DNA of 12,008 nt, taken from positions 1-12,008 of the forward strand of contig DASUZB010000294.1 in NCBI GenBank assembly GCA_036377075.1. The letters are read 5' to 3'. The notes beneath the pieces were generated by a model that saw nothing but the letters and a program-made list of their open reading frames with translations, was not told the origin of the DNA and searched no databases. The DNA is from DASUZB01 sp036377075 (lineage in GTDB: Bacteria; Actinomycetota; CALGFH01). The translations under genes and the position numbers were made by a program. This document shows positions 1 through 6,535 of the stretch, piece after piece (position 1 is the first letter of the stretch; each line of letters begins with the position of its first letter).

Positions 1-1
1 T

Positions 2-637
2 GGTGGGCCCGGCGCCCTGGTGCGGGGCTGGTCGCGGCGGGTCGCCGCCCTCGGCGCCCTCGGCCTGGTCCTCACCATGGCCGAGGGCGGCGCCAACGAC
101 TGGGCCGCCGTCTACCTGCACGACGTGCTCGGCACCAGCGCCGGGATGGCCGCGGCGGGGGTGGCGACCTTCATGGCGGCGATGACCGTGGGACGGCTCT
201 CGGGGGACCGCCTCGCCGGCCGCTTCGGTCCGGCCGCGGCCTTCCGGGCGGGCACGGCCGTCGCCGGCCTCGGCTTCGCCGCGGCGCTCCTGGCCGACCG
301 CCCCGCGGCCGGCCTCGCCGGGCTCGGCCTGCTCGGCGCCGGCCTCTCCTTCACCCTGCCGCTGGTCCTCAGCGCCGCCGGGCGCCTGCCGGGCGGGTCG
401 GCCGCCGCCATGGTGGCGCGCGCCTCGACCCTCAGCTACCTGGGCGCGTTCGTCGGCCCCGCGCTGATCGGCGGCCTGGCCGGCGCCGTCGGCCTGGCGG
501 CCGCGCTGTCGCTGCCGGCCCTCCTGGTGGCCGCGACCGCGCTCGAGGCGGCGGCGGTCGCGCCGGCGCGGGGTCCGGGGGCTCGAGAGCGAGGCCCCAG
601 CCCAAGCGGCGGGCGACCACGCAGGGCCGAGCGGTAG
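2..637 (+). CDS. MFS transporter, C-terminal part (5' end outside window)
   Basis: The frame is open from base 2 to a TAG at 635-637, so this is the end of a longer gene; the GTG at 20 need not be its start. The visible ~211 residues are rich in Ala, Gly, Leu and Val, with about six hydrophobic stretches separated by short charged loops, as in the C-terminal half (TM7-12) of a 12-helix major facilitator. The stretch AEGGANDWAAVYL followed by a second hydrophobic segment, and the loop GRLSGDRLAGRFG, a variant of the MFS inter-helix G-x-x-x-D-R/K motif, support the family. The DWAAVYL signature is typical of the MFS group that includes E. coli YbjJ; substrate is unknown. The tail after about residue 185 is Arg/Gly/Pro-rich and probably cytoplasmic. 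It is convergent with the CBS gene. Family assignment is firm, substrate is not. Confidence 0.85.
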   Translation, partial: GGPGALVRGWSRRVAALGALGLVLTMAEGGANDWAAVYLHDVLGTSAGMAAAGVATFMAAMTVGRLSGDRLAGRFGPAAAFRAGTAVAGLGFAAALLADRPAAGLAGLGLLGAGLSFTLPLVLSAAGRLPGGSAAAMVARASTLSYLGAFVGPALIGGLAGAVGLAAALSLPALLVAATALEAAAVAPARGPGARERGPSPSGGRPRRAER

Positions 638-651
638 CCCCCGGTGAAAGC

Positions 652-665
652 CCGCGTTGACGCGG
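652..665. other. Small GC hairpin downstream of the MFS gene
   Basis: CCGCG (652-656), loop TTGA, CGCGG (661-665): a perfect 5-bp stem 15 bases after the MFS stop and abutting the larger inverted repeat that follows. No T-run follows. It may be part of the termination region of the MFS transcript; short GC stems arise easily by chance in this base composition. Confidence 0.35.
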
Positions 666-756
666 AGGGGCGCCCGGCACCACGGAATGGAGCGGGAGCC
701 GGCCTCCCCCGAGAGCCCGCTCTACCTGCTCCATCCCGAAGCGCCGGGCGCCCCTC
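665..756. terminator. Long symmetric inverted repeat between convergent genes; putative bidirectional terminator or structured RNA
   Basis: Outer arms GAGGGGCGCCCGGC (665-678) and GCCGGGCGCCCCTC (743-756) are perfectly complementary over 14 bp. After a symmetric 4x4 internal loop (679-682/739-742), a second stem pairs 683-693 with 728-738 with one A-C mismatch (686/735). The apical part (694-727) can form smaller stems such as GGGAG/CTCCC (694-698/704-708). The element lies 27 bases after the MFS stop and 41 bases beyond the CBS stop, so it could end transcription from both sides. Neither side has a clear U-tract, which is common for actinobacterial hairpin terminators. Two stems plus a symmetric loop are more elaborate than a usual terminator, so a small RNA or a mobile palindromic repeat is possible. 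Confidence 0.55.
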
Positions 757-797
757 TCCCCCACCTGGGGTCGTGGGTCCGCCACGGCGCGACGGCG

Positions 798-1217
798 TCA
801 CCCGGCGGAGATCGCCTCCAGCACGGCGCCGCTCGGCGCCTCGGCGACGTTCCGGGCGATGTCGGCCAGGGAGACGATGCCGACCAGGTCGTGCCCGTCG
901 ATCACCGGCAGGCGGCGCACCTGGTGCTGCGCCATCGTGGTCAGCGTCTCCGAGAGCGAATCGTCCGCCCCGATGGTCACCGGCTTGCCCTGGGCGAGCT
1001 CGCCGGCCTTGGTGGTGGCCGGGTCCTTACCCTGGGCGATCGCCTTCACCACGATGTCGCGGTCGGTCAGCATCCCCTTGAGGCGCTCGTCCTCGCCGCA
1101 GATCGGCATCGATCCGACGCCGAGCCGCGCGAGCTTCTTCGCCGCCTCCAGCAGGGTCTCGTTCTCACCGATGCACTGCGGGTCGAGGGTCATGACGTCA
1201 CGGGCAACGTTCGCCAT
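798..1217 (-). CDS. Two-CBS-domain protein, Hrp1-like
   Basis: The 139-residue protein consists of two CBS motifs, roughly residues 7-62 and 73-128, with typical ends GMLTDRDIV (48-56) and GIVSLADIA (113-121). Length and sequence closely resemble M. tuberculosis Rv2626c (hypoxic response protein 1), including MPICGEDERLKGMLTDRDIV and HQVRRLPVI. CBS pairs form a Bateman module that often binds adenine nucleotides and acts as a sensor; no catalytic domain is attached, so it is probably a stand-alone cytoplasmic regulator. Cys15 and Cys40 align with Cys14 and Cys39 of Rv2626c, which I recall being reported as a disulfide pair. The ATG at 1217 has a purine-rich SD (complement of 1224-1234) at good spacing. 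It follows the PfpI gene on the same strand but a strong hairpin lies between, so it probably has its own promoter. The ligand is unknown. Confidence 0.9.
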   Translation of the reverse strand: MANVARDVMTLDPQCIGENETLLEAAKKLARLGVGSMPICGEDERLKGMLTDRDIVVKAIAQGKDPATTKAGELAQGKPVTIGADDSLSETLTTMAQHQVRRLPVIDGHDLVGIVSLADIARNVAEAPSGAVLEAISAG

Positions 1218-1298
1218 GACGTGCTCCCTCCCTTCCGTTGGATCGCTCGTCCATCGTTCGTGTTCCGGCTAGCACCCGGGCGCGGACCGAAACTGGGA

Positions 1299-1330
1299 CC
1301 GTGGGGCCCGCGGCGCTGCGGGCCCCACGG
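1299..1330 (-). terminator. Strong hairpin terminator after the PfpI gene
   Basis: A perfect 13-bp GC-rich stem: 1299-1311 pairs with 1318-1330 around the loop GGCGCT (1312-1317), and two more pairs can form outside a small bulge. It begins 15 bases beyond the PfpI stop on the minus strand and precedes the CBS gene leader. There is no U-run, as is usual in such GC-rich genomes. It should separate the pfpI and CBS transcripts or protect the pfpI 3' end. Confidence 0.7.
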
Positions 1331-1345
1331 GGTCGCGGGTCGCGG

Positions 1346-1924
1346 TCAGGCCCTGGCGGTCGCCGTCGCCTGCTCGGGGTGCACGCCCTCGGCCAGCTCC
1401 TCGACCAGCTTGGCGCAGAACGCCGGCAGGTCGTCGGGCTTGCGGCTGGTCACCAGGCCGCGGTCGACGTGGACCTGCTCGTCGACCCAGGTGCCACCGG
1501 CGTTCTCGATGTCGGTGCGCAGGCTCGGCCAGGAGGTCAGCGTCCGGCCCTTGACCACGCCGGCCTCGACCAGCGTCCAGGGGCCGTGGCAGATGGCCGC
1601 GACCGGCTTGCCGGCCTCGAAGAACGCCCTGGCGAACGCGACCGCTTCCGGGTCGGTGCGCAGGATGTCCGGGTTGGCGACGCCGCCCGGCAGCACCAGG
1701 CCGTCGTAGTCGCCGGGGTCGGCGTCACGCACGGCCAGGTCGGCCTCGAAGGTGTCGCCCTTGTCGAGGTGGTTGAAGCCCTGGATGGTGCCCGGCTTCA
1801 GCGAGACCAGGTGCGCCTCGGCCTCGGCCGCCTCGACCGCCTTGCGTGGCTCGAGGTACTCGATCTGCTCCACGCCGTCGGTGAGCAGGAACGCGACCCG
1901 CTTGCCCTGCAGCTTCGCAGCCAT
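1346..1924 (-). CDS. DJ-1/PfpI family glutamine-amidotransferase-like protein (protease/deglycase type)
   Basis: The 192-residue protein has the flavodoxin-like DJ-1/PfpI fold. The conserved N-terminus VAFLLTDGVEQIEYLEPR carries the acidic residue (Glu19) that contacts the catalytic Cys. VLPGG lies at 77-81, and the nucleophile elbow AICHGPWTL (110-118) holds Cys112-His113. The length and the TxxGxExIExxEPR-like pattern fit the PfpI/YhbO branch, variously described as intracellular protease, deglycase or general-stress protein. The start is set by an SD (GGGAGGA, complement of 1932-1938) seven bases before the ATG. It lies downstream of prs with a 92-base gap, a place where some actinobacteria carry L25 and pth instead. 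A strong hairpin follows. The exact activity cannot be told from sequence; a stress role is inference. Confidence 0.92.
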   Translation of the reverse strand: MAAKLQGKRVAFLLTDGVEQIEYLEPRKAVEAAEAEAHLVSLKPGTIQGFNHLDKGDTFEADLAVRDADPGDYDGLVLPGGVANPDILRTDPEAVAFARAFFEAGKPVAAICHGPWTLVEAGVVKGRTLTSWPSLRTDIENAGGTWVDEQVHVDRGLVTSRKPDDLPAFCAKLVEELAEGVHPEQATATARA

Positions 1925-1958
1925 ACGTCAGTCCTCCCGTGGATGTCGGAGTCAGGGT

Positions 1959-1974
1959 CGGAACGGTGGTTCCG
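1959..1974. other. Short inverted repeat between prs and pfpI
   Basis: CGGAAC (1959-1964), loop GGTG, GTTCCG (1969-1974): a perfect 6-bp stem in the 92-base gap, 42 bases beyond the prs stop and 34 bases before the pfpI ATG. It could be a weak terminator of the glmU-prs transcript or an operator for pfpI. A neighbouring CCGGGCCCCGGG stretch (1972-1983) adds palindromic character. I see no convincing -10/-35 pair for pfpI here. Confidence 0.3.
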
Positions 1975-2016
1975 GGCCCCGGGTCTCTCGGCGGCGGGAG
2001 GCGTAAACAGGATCGG

Positions 2017-3015
2017 TCAGAGTTGGTTCTGGTCGTTGAACAGCTCGGAGACGCTGGCGTCCTCGAACACCGCGCGGATGGCGTCGGCCAGGATGGCGGC
2101 GATCGACAGGACCACGATCTTGTCGAGCCGCTTCTCCTCGGGCAGGGGCAGCGTGTTGGTGATCACGACCTCGTCGATCGGCGCGTTCTTGAGGCGGTCG
2201 ATCGCCGGGCCGGAGAAGACCCCGTGGGTGGCCGCGGCGGTGACCCGCTCGGCGCCCTGGGCGAGCAGCACCTCGGCGCCCTGCACCACCGTGCCGGCGG
2301 TGTCGATCATGTCGTCGACGATCACGCAGTGGCGGCCCTCGACCTCGCCGACCACCTCGCGCATGTGGACCTGGTTGGGCGCCTCGCGGCTGCGGCGCTT
2401 GTGCAGGAAGGCGAGCGAGCTGTTGAGCACCGCCGCGAACTTCTCGGCGGTCTTCACCCGCCCGGCGTCGGGGGCCACGATCACCAGCTCGCCGTGGTAG
2501 TTCGAGCGGATGTAGTCCGCCAGCGGGGGCAGGGCGGTGAGGTGGTCGACCGGGCCGTCGAAGAAGCCCTGGATCTGCCCGGAGTGCAGGTCCATGGTGA
2601 TGATCCGGTTGGCCCCGGCGGCCTGGAACAGGTCGGCGGTCAGGCGCGCGGTGATCGGCTCGCGGGAGCGTCCCTTGCGGTCCTGGCGGGCGTAGCCGTA
2701 GAACGGCACCACCGCGCTGATCCGCTTGGCCGAGGCGCGCTTGAGCGCGTCGATCATGATGAGCTGCTCCATGATGCGCTCGTTGACCGGCTCGGCGTGC
2801 GTCTGGATGACGAACGCGTCGGTGCCCCGGACGCTCTCCTGGAAGCGCGCGTAGATCTCGCCGTTGGCGAAGTCGCGCAGGTCGACCGAGCCGCATTCGA
2901 TGCCGAGGTTGGTGGCCACCTCGTGGGCCAGCGGCCGGTTGGCCCGGCCCGAGAACAGCATCAGGTGCCTGCGGCCGAGGGTCTCGACCATCTTGGGGGT
3001 CACGCCCTCACTCAC
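2017..3015 (-). CDS. prs: Ribose-phosphate diphosphokinase (PRPP synthetase)
   Basis: Makes phosphoribosyl pyrophosphate from ribose 5-phosphate and ATP for purine, pyrimidine, NAD, His and Trp synthesis; cytoplasmic. The 332 residues match the class I family over its usual length. Features: N-terminal LMLFSGRANRPLA (18-30); flexible loop YARQDRKGRSREPIT (108-122); metal/ATP motif MDLHSGQIQGFF (141-152) with His144; Lys188 in APDAGRVKTAEK; PRPP-binding loop VIVDDMIDTAGT (231-242); C-terminal NTLPLPEEKR. The start is the GTG at 3015, preceded by GGAGG. It overlaps the glmU stop in the tetranucleotide GTGA (3015-3012), so translational coupling with glmU is likely. Met9, also in frame, is less likely because it lacks this coupling. 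The glmU-prs pair is the standard actinobacterial arrangement. Nothing catalytic is missing. Confidence 0.97.
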   Translation of the reverse strand: MSEGVTPKMVETLGRRHLMLFSGRANRPLAHEVATNLGIECGSVDLRDFANGEIYARFQESVRGTDAFVIQTHAEPVNERIMEQLIMIDALKRASAKRISAVVPFYGYARQDRKGRSREPITARLTADLFQAAGANRIITMDLHSGQIQGFFDGPVDHLTALPPLADYIRSNYHGELVIVAPDAGRVKTAEKFAAVLNSSLAFLHKRRSREAPNQVHMREVVGEVEGRHCVIVDDMIDTAGTVVQGAEVLLAQGAERVTAAATHGVFSGPAIDRLKNAPIDEVVITNTLPLPEEKRLDKIVVLSIAAILADAIRAVFEDASVSELFNDQNQL

Positions 3016-4460
3016 TGCCCGCCTCCCCGGCTCGACGGAGGGTCGATCGGTTTCGCTCGCTCCTCGGCGGCGCGGCGTTGCGCCTGCAGCTTCCGCTGCC
3101 GCCGCCGGGCGCCGTACCCCTCGACCGTACGCTGCTCCGCCCGCTCGATGGCGAGCGCGTCGGCCGGCACGTCCTTGGTGATGGTGGAGCCGGCGGCGGT
3201 TTGCGCCCCTTGCCCCACTTCCAGCGGGGCCACCAGCATGGTATCCGATCCGATGAAGGCGCCGTCCCCGACGGTGATGCGGTGCTTCGCGATCCCGTCG
3301 TAGTTGACGAACACGGTGCCGGCGCCGACGTTCACCCCGGCGCCGATGTCGGCGTCGCCGACGTAGGTCAGGTGCGGCACCTTCGAGCCGGGGCCGACGC
3401 GGGACTGCTTCACCTCCACGTACGTGCCGACCTTGCTGCCGGGGGCCAGGTCGGCGCCCGGACGCAGGTAGGCGAACGGGCCCACCAGCGCGCCGGCGCC
3501 GACGTGCGCCCGCACGGCGACCGCCTGGGTGACCTGCGCCCCGTCGTCGACGGTGCACTCGGTGAGGCGGACGTTCGGCCCGATGCTGCAGCGGGCGCCG
3601 ACGCGGGTCCCCGCCTCGAGGAAGGTGAGCGGCGCGATCACCGTGTCCTGCCCCACCTCCACGTCGACGTCCACGTAGGTGGTCGCCGGGTCGACCACGG
3701 TCACCCCCGCGATCATCAGCGCCTCTATCACGCGGCGGCGCAGCACCGCGCCGGCCGCGGCCAGCTCGAGGCGGTCGTTGACGCCACGGACCTCGTCCTC
3801 GGCGCCGCGGCAGGTGGCGACCCTCCCGCCGGCCGCGATCACCAGCGGCACCAGGTCGGGCAGGTAGCACTCGCCCTGGTCGTTGTCGGCCTCCAGCTTG
3901 GCGAGGTCGTCCAGGACGGCGCGCCGGAACACGTACAGGCCGGCGTTGACCTCGTCGATGGCGCGCTGCTCCACGGTGGCGTCGCGGTGCTCGACGACGC
4001 CGAGCAGGGTGCCGTCCGCCTCTCGCAGGACCCGCCCGAGGCCGGTCGGGTCGCGCATCTTGCAGGTCAGGAACGTGGTGTCCACGCCGAGCTCGCGGTG
4101 GGTGGTCAGCAGCTGCTCCAGCGTCGCCAGCGTGATCAGCGGCACGTCGCCGTAGAGGACCAGCACGTCGCCGTCGGTCGGCAGCGCCGGCAGGGCGGCC
4201 GCCACGGCGTCGCCGGTGCCGCGCAGCTCGCGCTGGACGGCGAAGGTGACCGGCCCGAGGCTGAAGCCCTCCACCGCCTCGCGCACCTCGTCGCTGCCGC
4301 GCCCGACCACCACGACGGTGTTGTCGGCCCGCAGCCCCGCCGCCGCCGCGAGCACGTGCCACAGCAGCGGCCGGCCAGCGACCTTGTGCAGCGGCTTGGG
4401 CGTCGCGGAGTGGAAGCGACTGCCCTCCCCCGCCGCCAGCACCACAACGCTGAGGCTCAT
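3012..4460 (-). CDS. glmU: Bifunctional GlcN-1-P acetyltransferase / GlcNAc-1-P uridyltransferase
   Basis: Catalyses the last two steps to UDP-GlcNAc, the precursor of peptidoglycan and actinobacterial cell-wall linkage units. The 482 residues show an N-terminal pyrophosphorylase domain with LAAGEGSRFHSATPKPLHK (8-26), including Lys22, YGDVPL (103-108) and GVND (226-229). From about 255 a left-handed beta-helix of hexapeptide repeats carries YLRPG (331-335), KVPHLTYVGD (360-369) with the expected catalytic His363, and VNYDG (385-389). The tail after about 440 is basic and extended, as in mycobacterial GlmU. The ATG at 4460 is the only reasonable start because an in-frame TGA lies 18 bases upstream. 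The SD-like GGAGG ends one base before the ATG, unusually close; an upstream AGGGGG could serve instead. It sits 31 bases after tRNA-Gln on the same strand, probably one transcript. Confidence 0.97.
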   Translation of the reverse strand: MSLSVVVLAAGEGSRFHSATPKPLHKVAGRPLLWHVLAAAAGLRADNTVVVVGRGSDEVREAVEGFSLGPVTFAVQRELRGTGDAVAAALPALPTDGDVLVLYGDVPLITLATLEQLLTTHRELGVDTTFLTCKMRDPTGLGRVLREADGTLLGVVEHRDATVEQRAIDEVNAGLYVFRRAVLDDLAKLEADNDQGECYLPDLVPLVIAAGGRVATCRGAEDEVRGVNDRLELAAAGAVLRRRVIEALMIAGVTVVDPATTYVDVDVEVGQDTVIAPLTFLEAGTRVGARCSIGPNVRLTECTVDDGAQVTQAVAVRAHVGAGALVGPFAYLRPGADLAPGSKVGTYVEVKQSRVGPGSKVPHLTYVGDADIGAGVNVGAGTVFVNYDGIAKHRITVGDGAFIGSDTMLVAPLEVGQGAQTAAGSTITKDVPADALAIERAEQRTVEGYGARRRQRKLQAQRRAAEERAKPIDPPSSRGGGQ

Positions 4461-4491
4461 TCCTCCCCCTGCCTCTCAGGTCGGCGATCCG

Positions 4492-4563
4492 CTGGGCGGC
4501 GAGGATTCGAACCTCGACCTGACAGCTCCAAAGGCTGCCGTGCTGCCATTACACCACCGCCCA
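4492..4563 (-). tRNA. tRNA-Gln (anticodon UUG)
   Basis: A full cloverleaf reads on the minus strand. The acceptor TGGGCGG (4563-4557) pairs with CCGCCCA, giving the U1-A72 pair and discriminator G73 typical of tRNA-Gln. The anticodon stem GCAGC/GCTGT closes the loop CTTTGGA with anticodon TTG (4531-4529). The T arm is CGAGG-TTCGAAT-CCTCG. The 3' CCA is not encoded; the next bases are CGG. It reads CAA and by wobble CAG. The tRNA lies between ispE and glmU, as in other actinobacteria. Confidence 0.97.
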
Positions 4564-4578
4564 CTGCTACCCGTTGGG

Positions 4579-4584
4579 ATCGTA
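4579..4584 (-). promoter_or_regulatory. Candidate -10 element for the tRNA-Gln-glmU-prs transcript
   Basis: Minus-strand TACGAT (4584-4579) fits the TANNNT -10 consensus and stands 15 bases before the mature tRNA 5' end, predicting a start about 7 bases downstream and a short leader. The matching -35 region (around AGCGGA) is poor. The 65-base gap after ispE is the logical place for this promoter. Confidence 0.4.
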
Positions 4585-4628
4585 TCGGACCCCCATGGCG
4601 TCCGCTTCGGGATGATCGCGCCCACGGC

Positions 4629-5531
4629 TCAGCCGAACGTCACCCCGGGCACCGGGCTGCGGGCGATCTCGACCCGGGCGAAGTGCGGGTGGACCGCACG
4701 GGCGACCTTGCCGGCGTGCTCCTCGTCGCGGCACAGGCCGAGCAGGGTGGGACCGCTGCCGCTCATCACCGCGCCGAGCGCGCCGGCCTCGAGCAGCCGC
4801 CGCTTGCCGGTCGCCAGGCACGGCAGGAGGTCGAACGCGGCCAGCTCGAGGTCGTTGGCGAGCAGCGCGCCGAGCTGCACCAGGTCGCCCTCTGCCAGGG
4901 CGGCGAGCAGCGCGTCCAATGGGCGCCCCTCGAGCGGGCGGGCCAGCCCCAGCTCGTCGAAGCGCCGGTAGACCGAGTCGGTGGCCAGGTGGTTGTCGTC
5001 GATGCCGACCACCCACCACAGCGTCCCCTTGACCGGGATCTCGGTCAGGCGGTCGCCGCGGCCGCTCCCCAGGCGGCTGCCGCCGTTGAGGCAGAACGGC
5101 ACGTCCGCGCCGACCTCGGCCGCCATGGTGAAGAGGTTGACGGCGGGCAGGCGCAGCCCCCAGAGGCGGTCGAGGGCGAGCAGGGCGGCGGCGCCGTCGG
5201 CGCTGCCGCCGCCGAGCCCCGACGCCACCGGGATGCCCTTGCGCAGCCGGAAGCGGGCGCCGGGCAGGTCGCGCGAGCGGCGCGCCAGCTCCCTCGCGGC
5301 GACCAGGACCAGGTTGCTCTCGTCGGGCGGCAGCGCCTCACCCTCGACCTCGAGCCCGAGGCCCTCGGGGGTGAGCAGCACCTCCATGTCGTCCCACAGC
5401 CCGACCGCCTGCATGATCGTGACCACCTCGTGGTAGCCGTCGTCCCGGGTCGGCCCCACCAGCAGCGCGAGGTTGATCTTGGCGGCTGCGCGCACGTTCA
5501 GGCGGGTCGGCGCCCCGGTCGGCTGGGACAA
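4629..5531 (-). CDS. ispE: 4-diphosphocytidyl-2-C-methyl-D-erythritol kinase
   Basis: ATP-dependent kinase of the MEP pathway to isopentenyl diphosphate. It is a GHMP kinase with AAAKINLALLVG (15-26, Lys18), DGYHE (31-35), the glycine-rich ATP loop PVASGLGGGSAD (101-112), GADVPF (141-146, catalytic Asp143) and MSGSGPT (256-262). The open frame extends back to 5678, but the TTG at 5531 is favoured. It is four bases after a strong SD repeat (GGAGGAGGAG, complement of 5536-5545) and puts the first conserved strand at the usual distance, giving 300 residues. A GTG at 5495 would cut close to the fold and has no SD. An ATG at 5582 adds residues unlike the family. It follows ksgA after a 146-base gap, so partly independent transcription is possible. 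The product is secure; the start is moderately so. Confidence 0.94.
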   Translation of the reverse strand: MSQPTGAPTRLNVRAAAKINLALLVGPTRDDGYHEVVTIMQAVGLWDDMEVLLTPEGLGLEVEGEALPPDESNLVLVAARELARRSRDLPGARFRLRKGIPVASGLGGGSADGAAALLALDRLWGLRLPAVNLFTMAAEVGADVPFCLNGGSRLGSGRGDRLTEIPVKGTLWWVVGIDDNHLATDSVYRRFDELGLARPLEGRPLDALLAALAEGDLVQLGALLANDLELAAFDLLPCLATGKRRLLEAGALGAVMSGSGPTLLGLCRDEEHAGKVARAVHPHFARVEIARSPVPGVTFG

Positions 5532-5535
5532 CAGG

Positions 5536-5545
5536 CTCCTCCTCC
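5536..5545 (-). promoter_or_regulatory. SD repeat deciding the ispE start
   Basis: Minus-strand GGAGGAGGAG, with CCTG before TTG (5531-5529). It is the best anti-SD match near the ispE start and argues for a TTG initiation codon rather than the in-frame ATG at 5582 or GTG at 5495. Confidence 0.65.
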
Positions 5546-5645
5546 AGCGGCCGTCGACCGCATCGTCGCGCCCAGCGGGCATGGCATGGTAGCGACGCCT
5601 CCGTGCCGGTAGCAACAGGCATTCCACGCAAACCGCCTGATTGAA

Positions 5646-5668
5646 CCTGGCAGGAGGCAGCGGCCAGG
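5646..5668 (-). terminator. Weak hairpin after ksgA
   Basis: CCTGGC (5646-5651) and GCCAGG (5663-5668) form a 6-bp stem with an 11-base loop, starting nine bases beyond the ksgA stop on the minus strand and followed by TTCAATC. It could attenuate tatD-ksgA transcription before ispE. The stem is short, so this is tentative. The rest of the 146-base gap shows no clear promoter. Confidence 0.3.
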
Positions 5669-5677
5669 GATCCCACA

Positions 5678-6535
5678 CTAGCGCCGTCTGGAGGCCGGGT
5701 CGACGTGCCGTGCCAGGGCGGCGAAGGCGGGCACGTCGAGGCGCTCGGCGCGCAGGCCGAGGTCGACGCCGGCGGCACGGCCGAGGGCCTCGACCTCGCC
5801 GGCGTCGAGGCCGAGGGTGCGCAGGGCGTTGCGCAGGGTCTTGCGGCGCTGCGAGAAGGCGGCATCCACCACCCTGGCGACCTCGGAGTAGCCCACGCCG
5901 GCGAGGGCGGGGTGCGGCCGGCGCCGCACGCCGACCAGCACCGAGTCGACGTGCGGCTCGGGGATGAACACGCGGCGGCTCACCGGCGCGAGCACGCGCG
6001 CCTCGGCCAGGGCGGCCAGCTTCGCGCTCGGCGCGCCGTAGGCGGGGCTGCCCGGCGGCGCGGCGAGCCGCTCGCCCACCTGCCGCTGCACCATCACGGT
6101 CAGCTCGCCGATGGCGGGCACCTCGGCGAGCACGCGCAGCACCAGCGGCGCGGCGATGCCGTAGGGAAGGTTGGCCACCAGCCGGCGCGCCTCGGGGGCG
6201 AACGCGCCCAGGTCGGCACGGAGCGCGTCGGCGACCAGCACGGTCACGCTAGGGTCCTCGCCGAGGACCTCGGCGAGGGCGGGGAGGAGGCGTTCGTCGG
6301 CCTCGACCGCCGCCACCCGCACGCCGGCGGCGCGCAGCGCCAGGGTCAGGCTGCCGAGCCCCGGGCCGACCTCGAGCACGGTCTCCCCCGCCTCGACCCC
6401 GGCCAGGCGCACCACCTTGCGGGCGGTGTTCGGGTCGGCGAGGTAGTTCTGCCCCAGCGAGCGCGACGGGCGCAGCCCGTGCGCCGCCAGCAGGGCGTTG
6501 ATCCGCGGCGGCGTCAGCAGGCCTGGCGCGCTCAT
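5678..6535 (-). CDS. rsmA: 16S rRNA (adenine1518/1519-N6)-dimethyltransferase
   Basis: KsgA/RsmA dimethylates two adjacent adenines in the 3'-terminal hairpin of 16S rRNA late in small-subunit assembly. The 285 residues contain SLGQNYLADPN (26-36), the SAM-binding motif VLEVGPGLGSLT (53-64), the acidic AVEAD (76-80), ADAL (102-105), the catalytic motif NLPY (122-125), IPEPHVDSVL (191-200) and the RNA-binding FSQRRKTLRNAL (227-238). The ATG at 6535 begins six bases after the tatD stop with no strong SD, so translation is likely coupled to tatD. In many actinobacteria rpfB lies between these two genes; here there is no room for it. The known synonym is ksgA. All family motifs are intact. Confidence 0.97.
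   Translation of the reverse strand: MSAPGLLTPPRINALLAAHGLRPSRSLGQNYLADPNTARKVVRLAGVEAGETVLEVGPGLGSLTLALRAAGVRVAAVEADERLLPALAEVLGEDPSVTVLVADALRADLGAFAPEARRLVANLPYGIAAPLVLRVLAEVPAIGELTVMVQRQVGERLAAPPGSPAYGAPSAKLAALAEARVLAPVSRRVFIPEPHVDSVLVGVRRRPHPALAGVGYSEVARVVDAAFSQRRKTLRNALRTLGLDAGEVEALGRAAGVDLGLRAERLDVPAFAALARHVDPASRRR

Noticed and set aside
638..700. GGTGAAAGCCCGCG near 643-656 as part of a cobalamin riboswitch or group II intron
   Set aside because: No B12-box-like partner and no intron domain V or reverse transcriptase. There is also no plus-strand gene downstream to regulate.
686..745. tRNA-like D-arm (GGAGCAGGTAGAGC) on the minus strand inside the inverted repeat
   Set aside because: No T-arm TTCRA motif and no acceptor stem; it is explained by the inverted repeat.
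1262..1298. GTTT...GGGTGC on the minus strand upstream of the CBS gene as a stress-sigma promoter
   Set aside because: The 12-base spacing is too short and the -10 is imperfect for the SigB/SigF-type consensus.
1296..1310. GGGACCGTGGGGCCC as a DosR-like operator near the Hrp1-like gene
   Set aside because: It matches the DosR box poorly and is fully explained as the arm of the pfpI hairpin.
2017..4362. A 781-codon minus-strand open frame covering glmU and prs
   Set aside because: Only its last 332 codons are prs; the upstream part is an out-of-frame, Arg/Gly/Ala-rich shadow of glmU.
3078..5612. Long plus-strand open frames opposite glmU and ispE (up to 844 codons)
   Set aside because: His/Gln/Val/Gly-rich antisense shadows without recognisable domains, and one crosses the tRNA gene.
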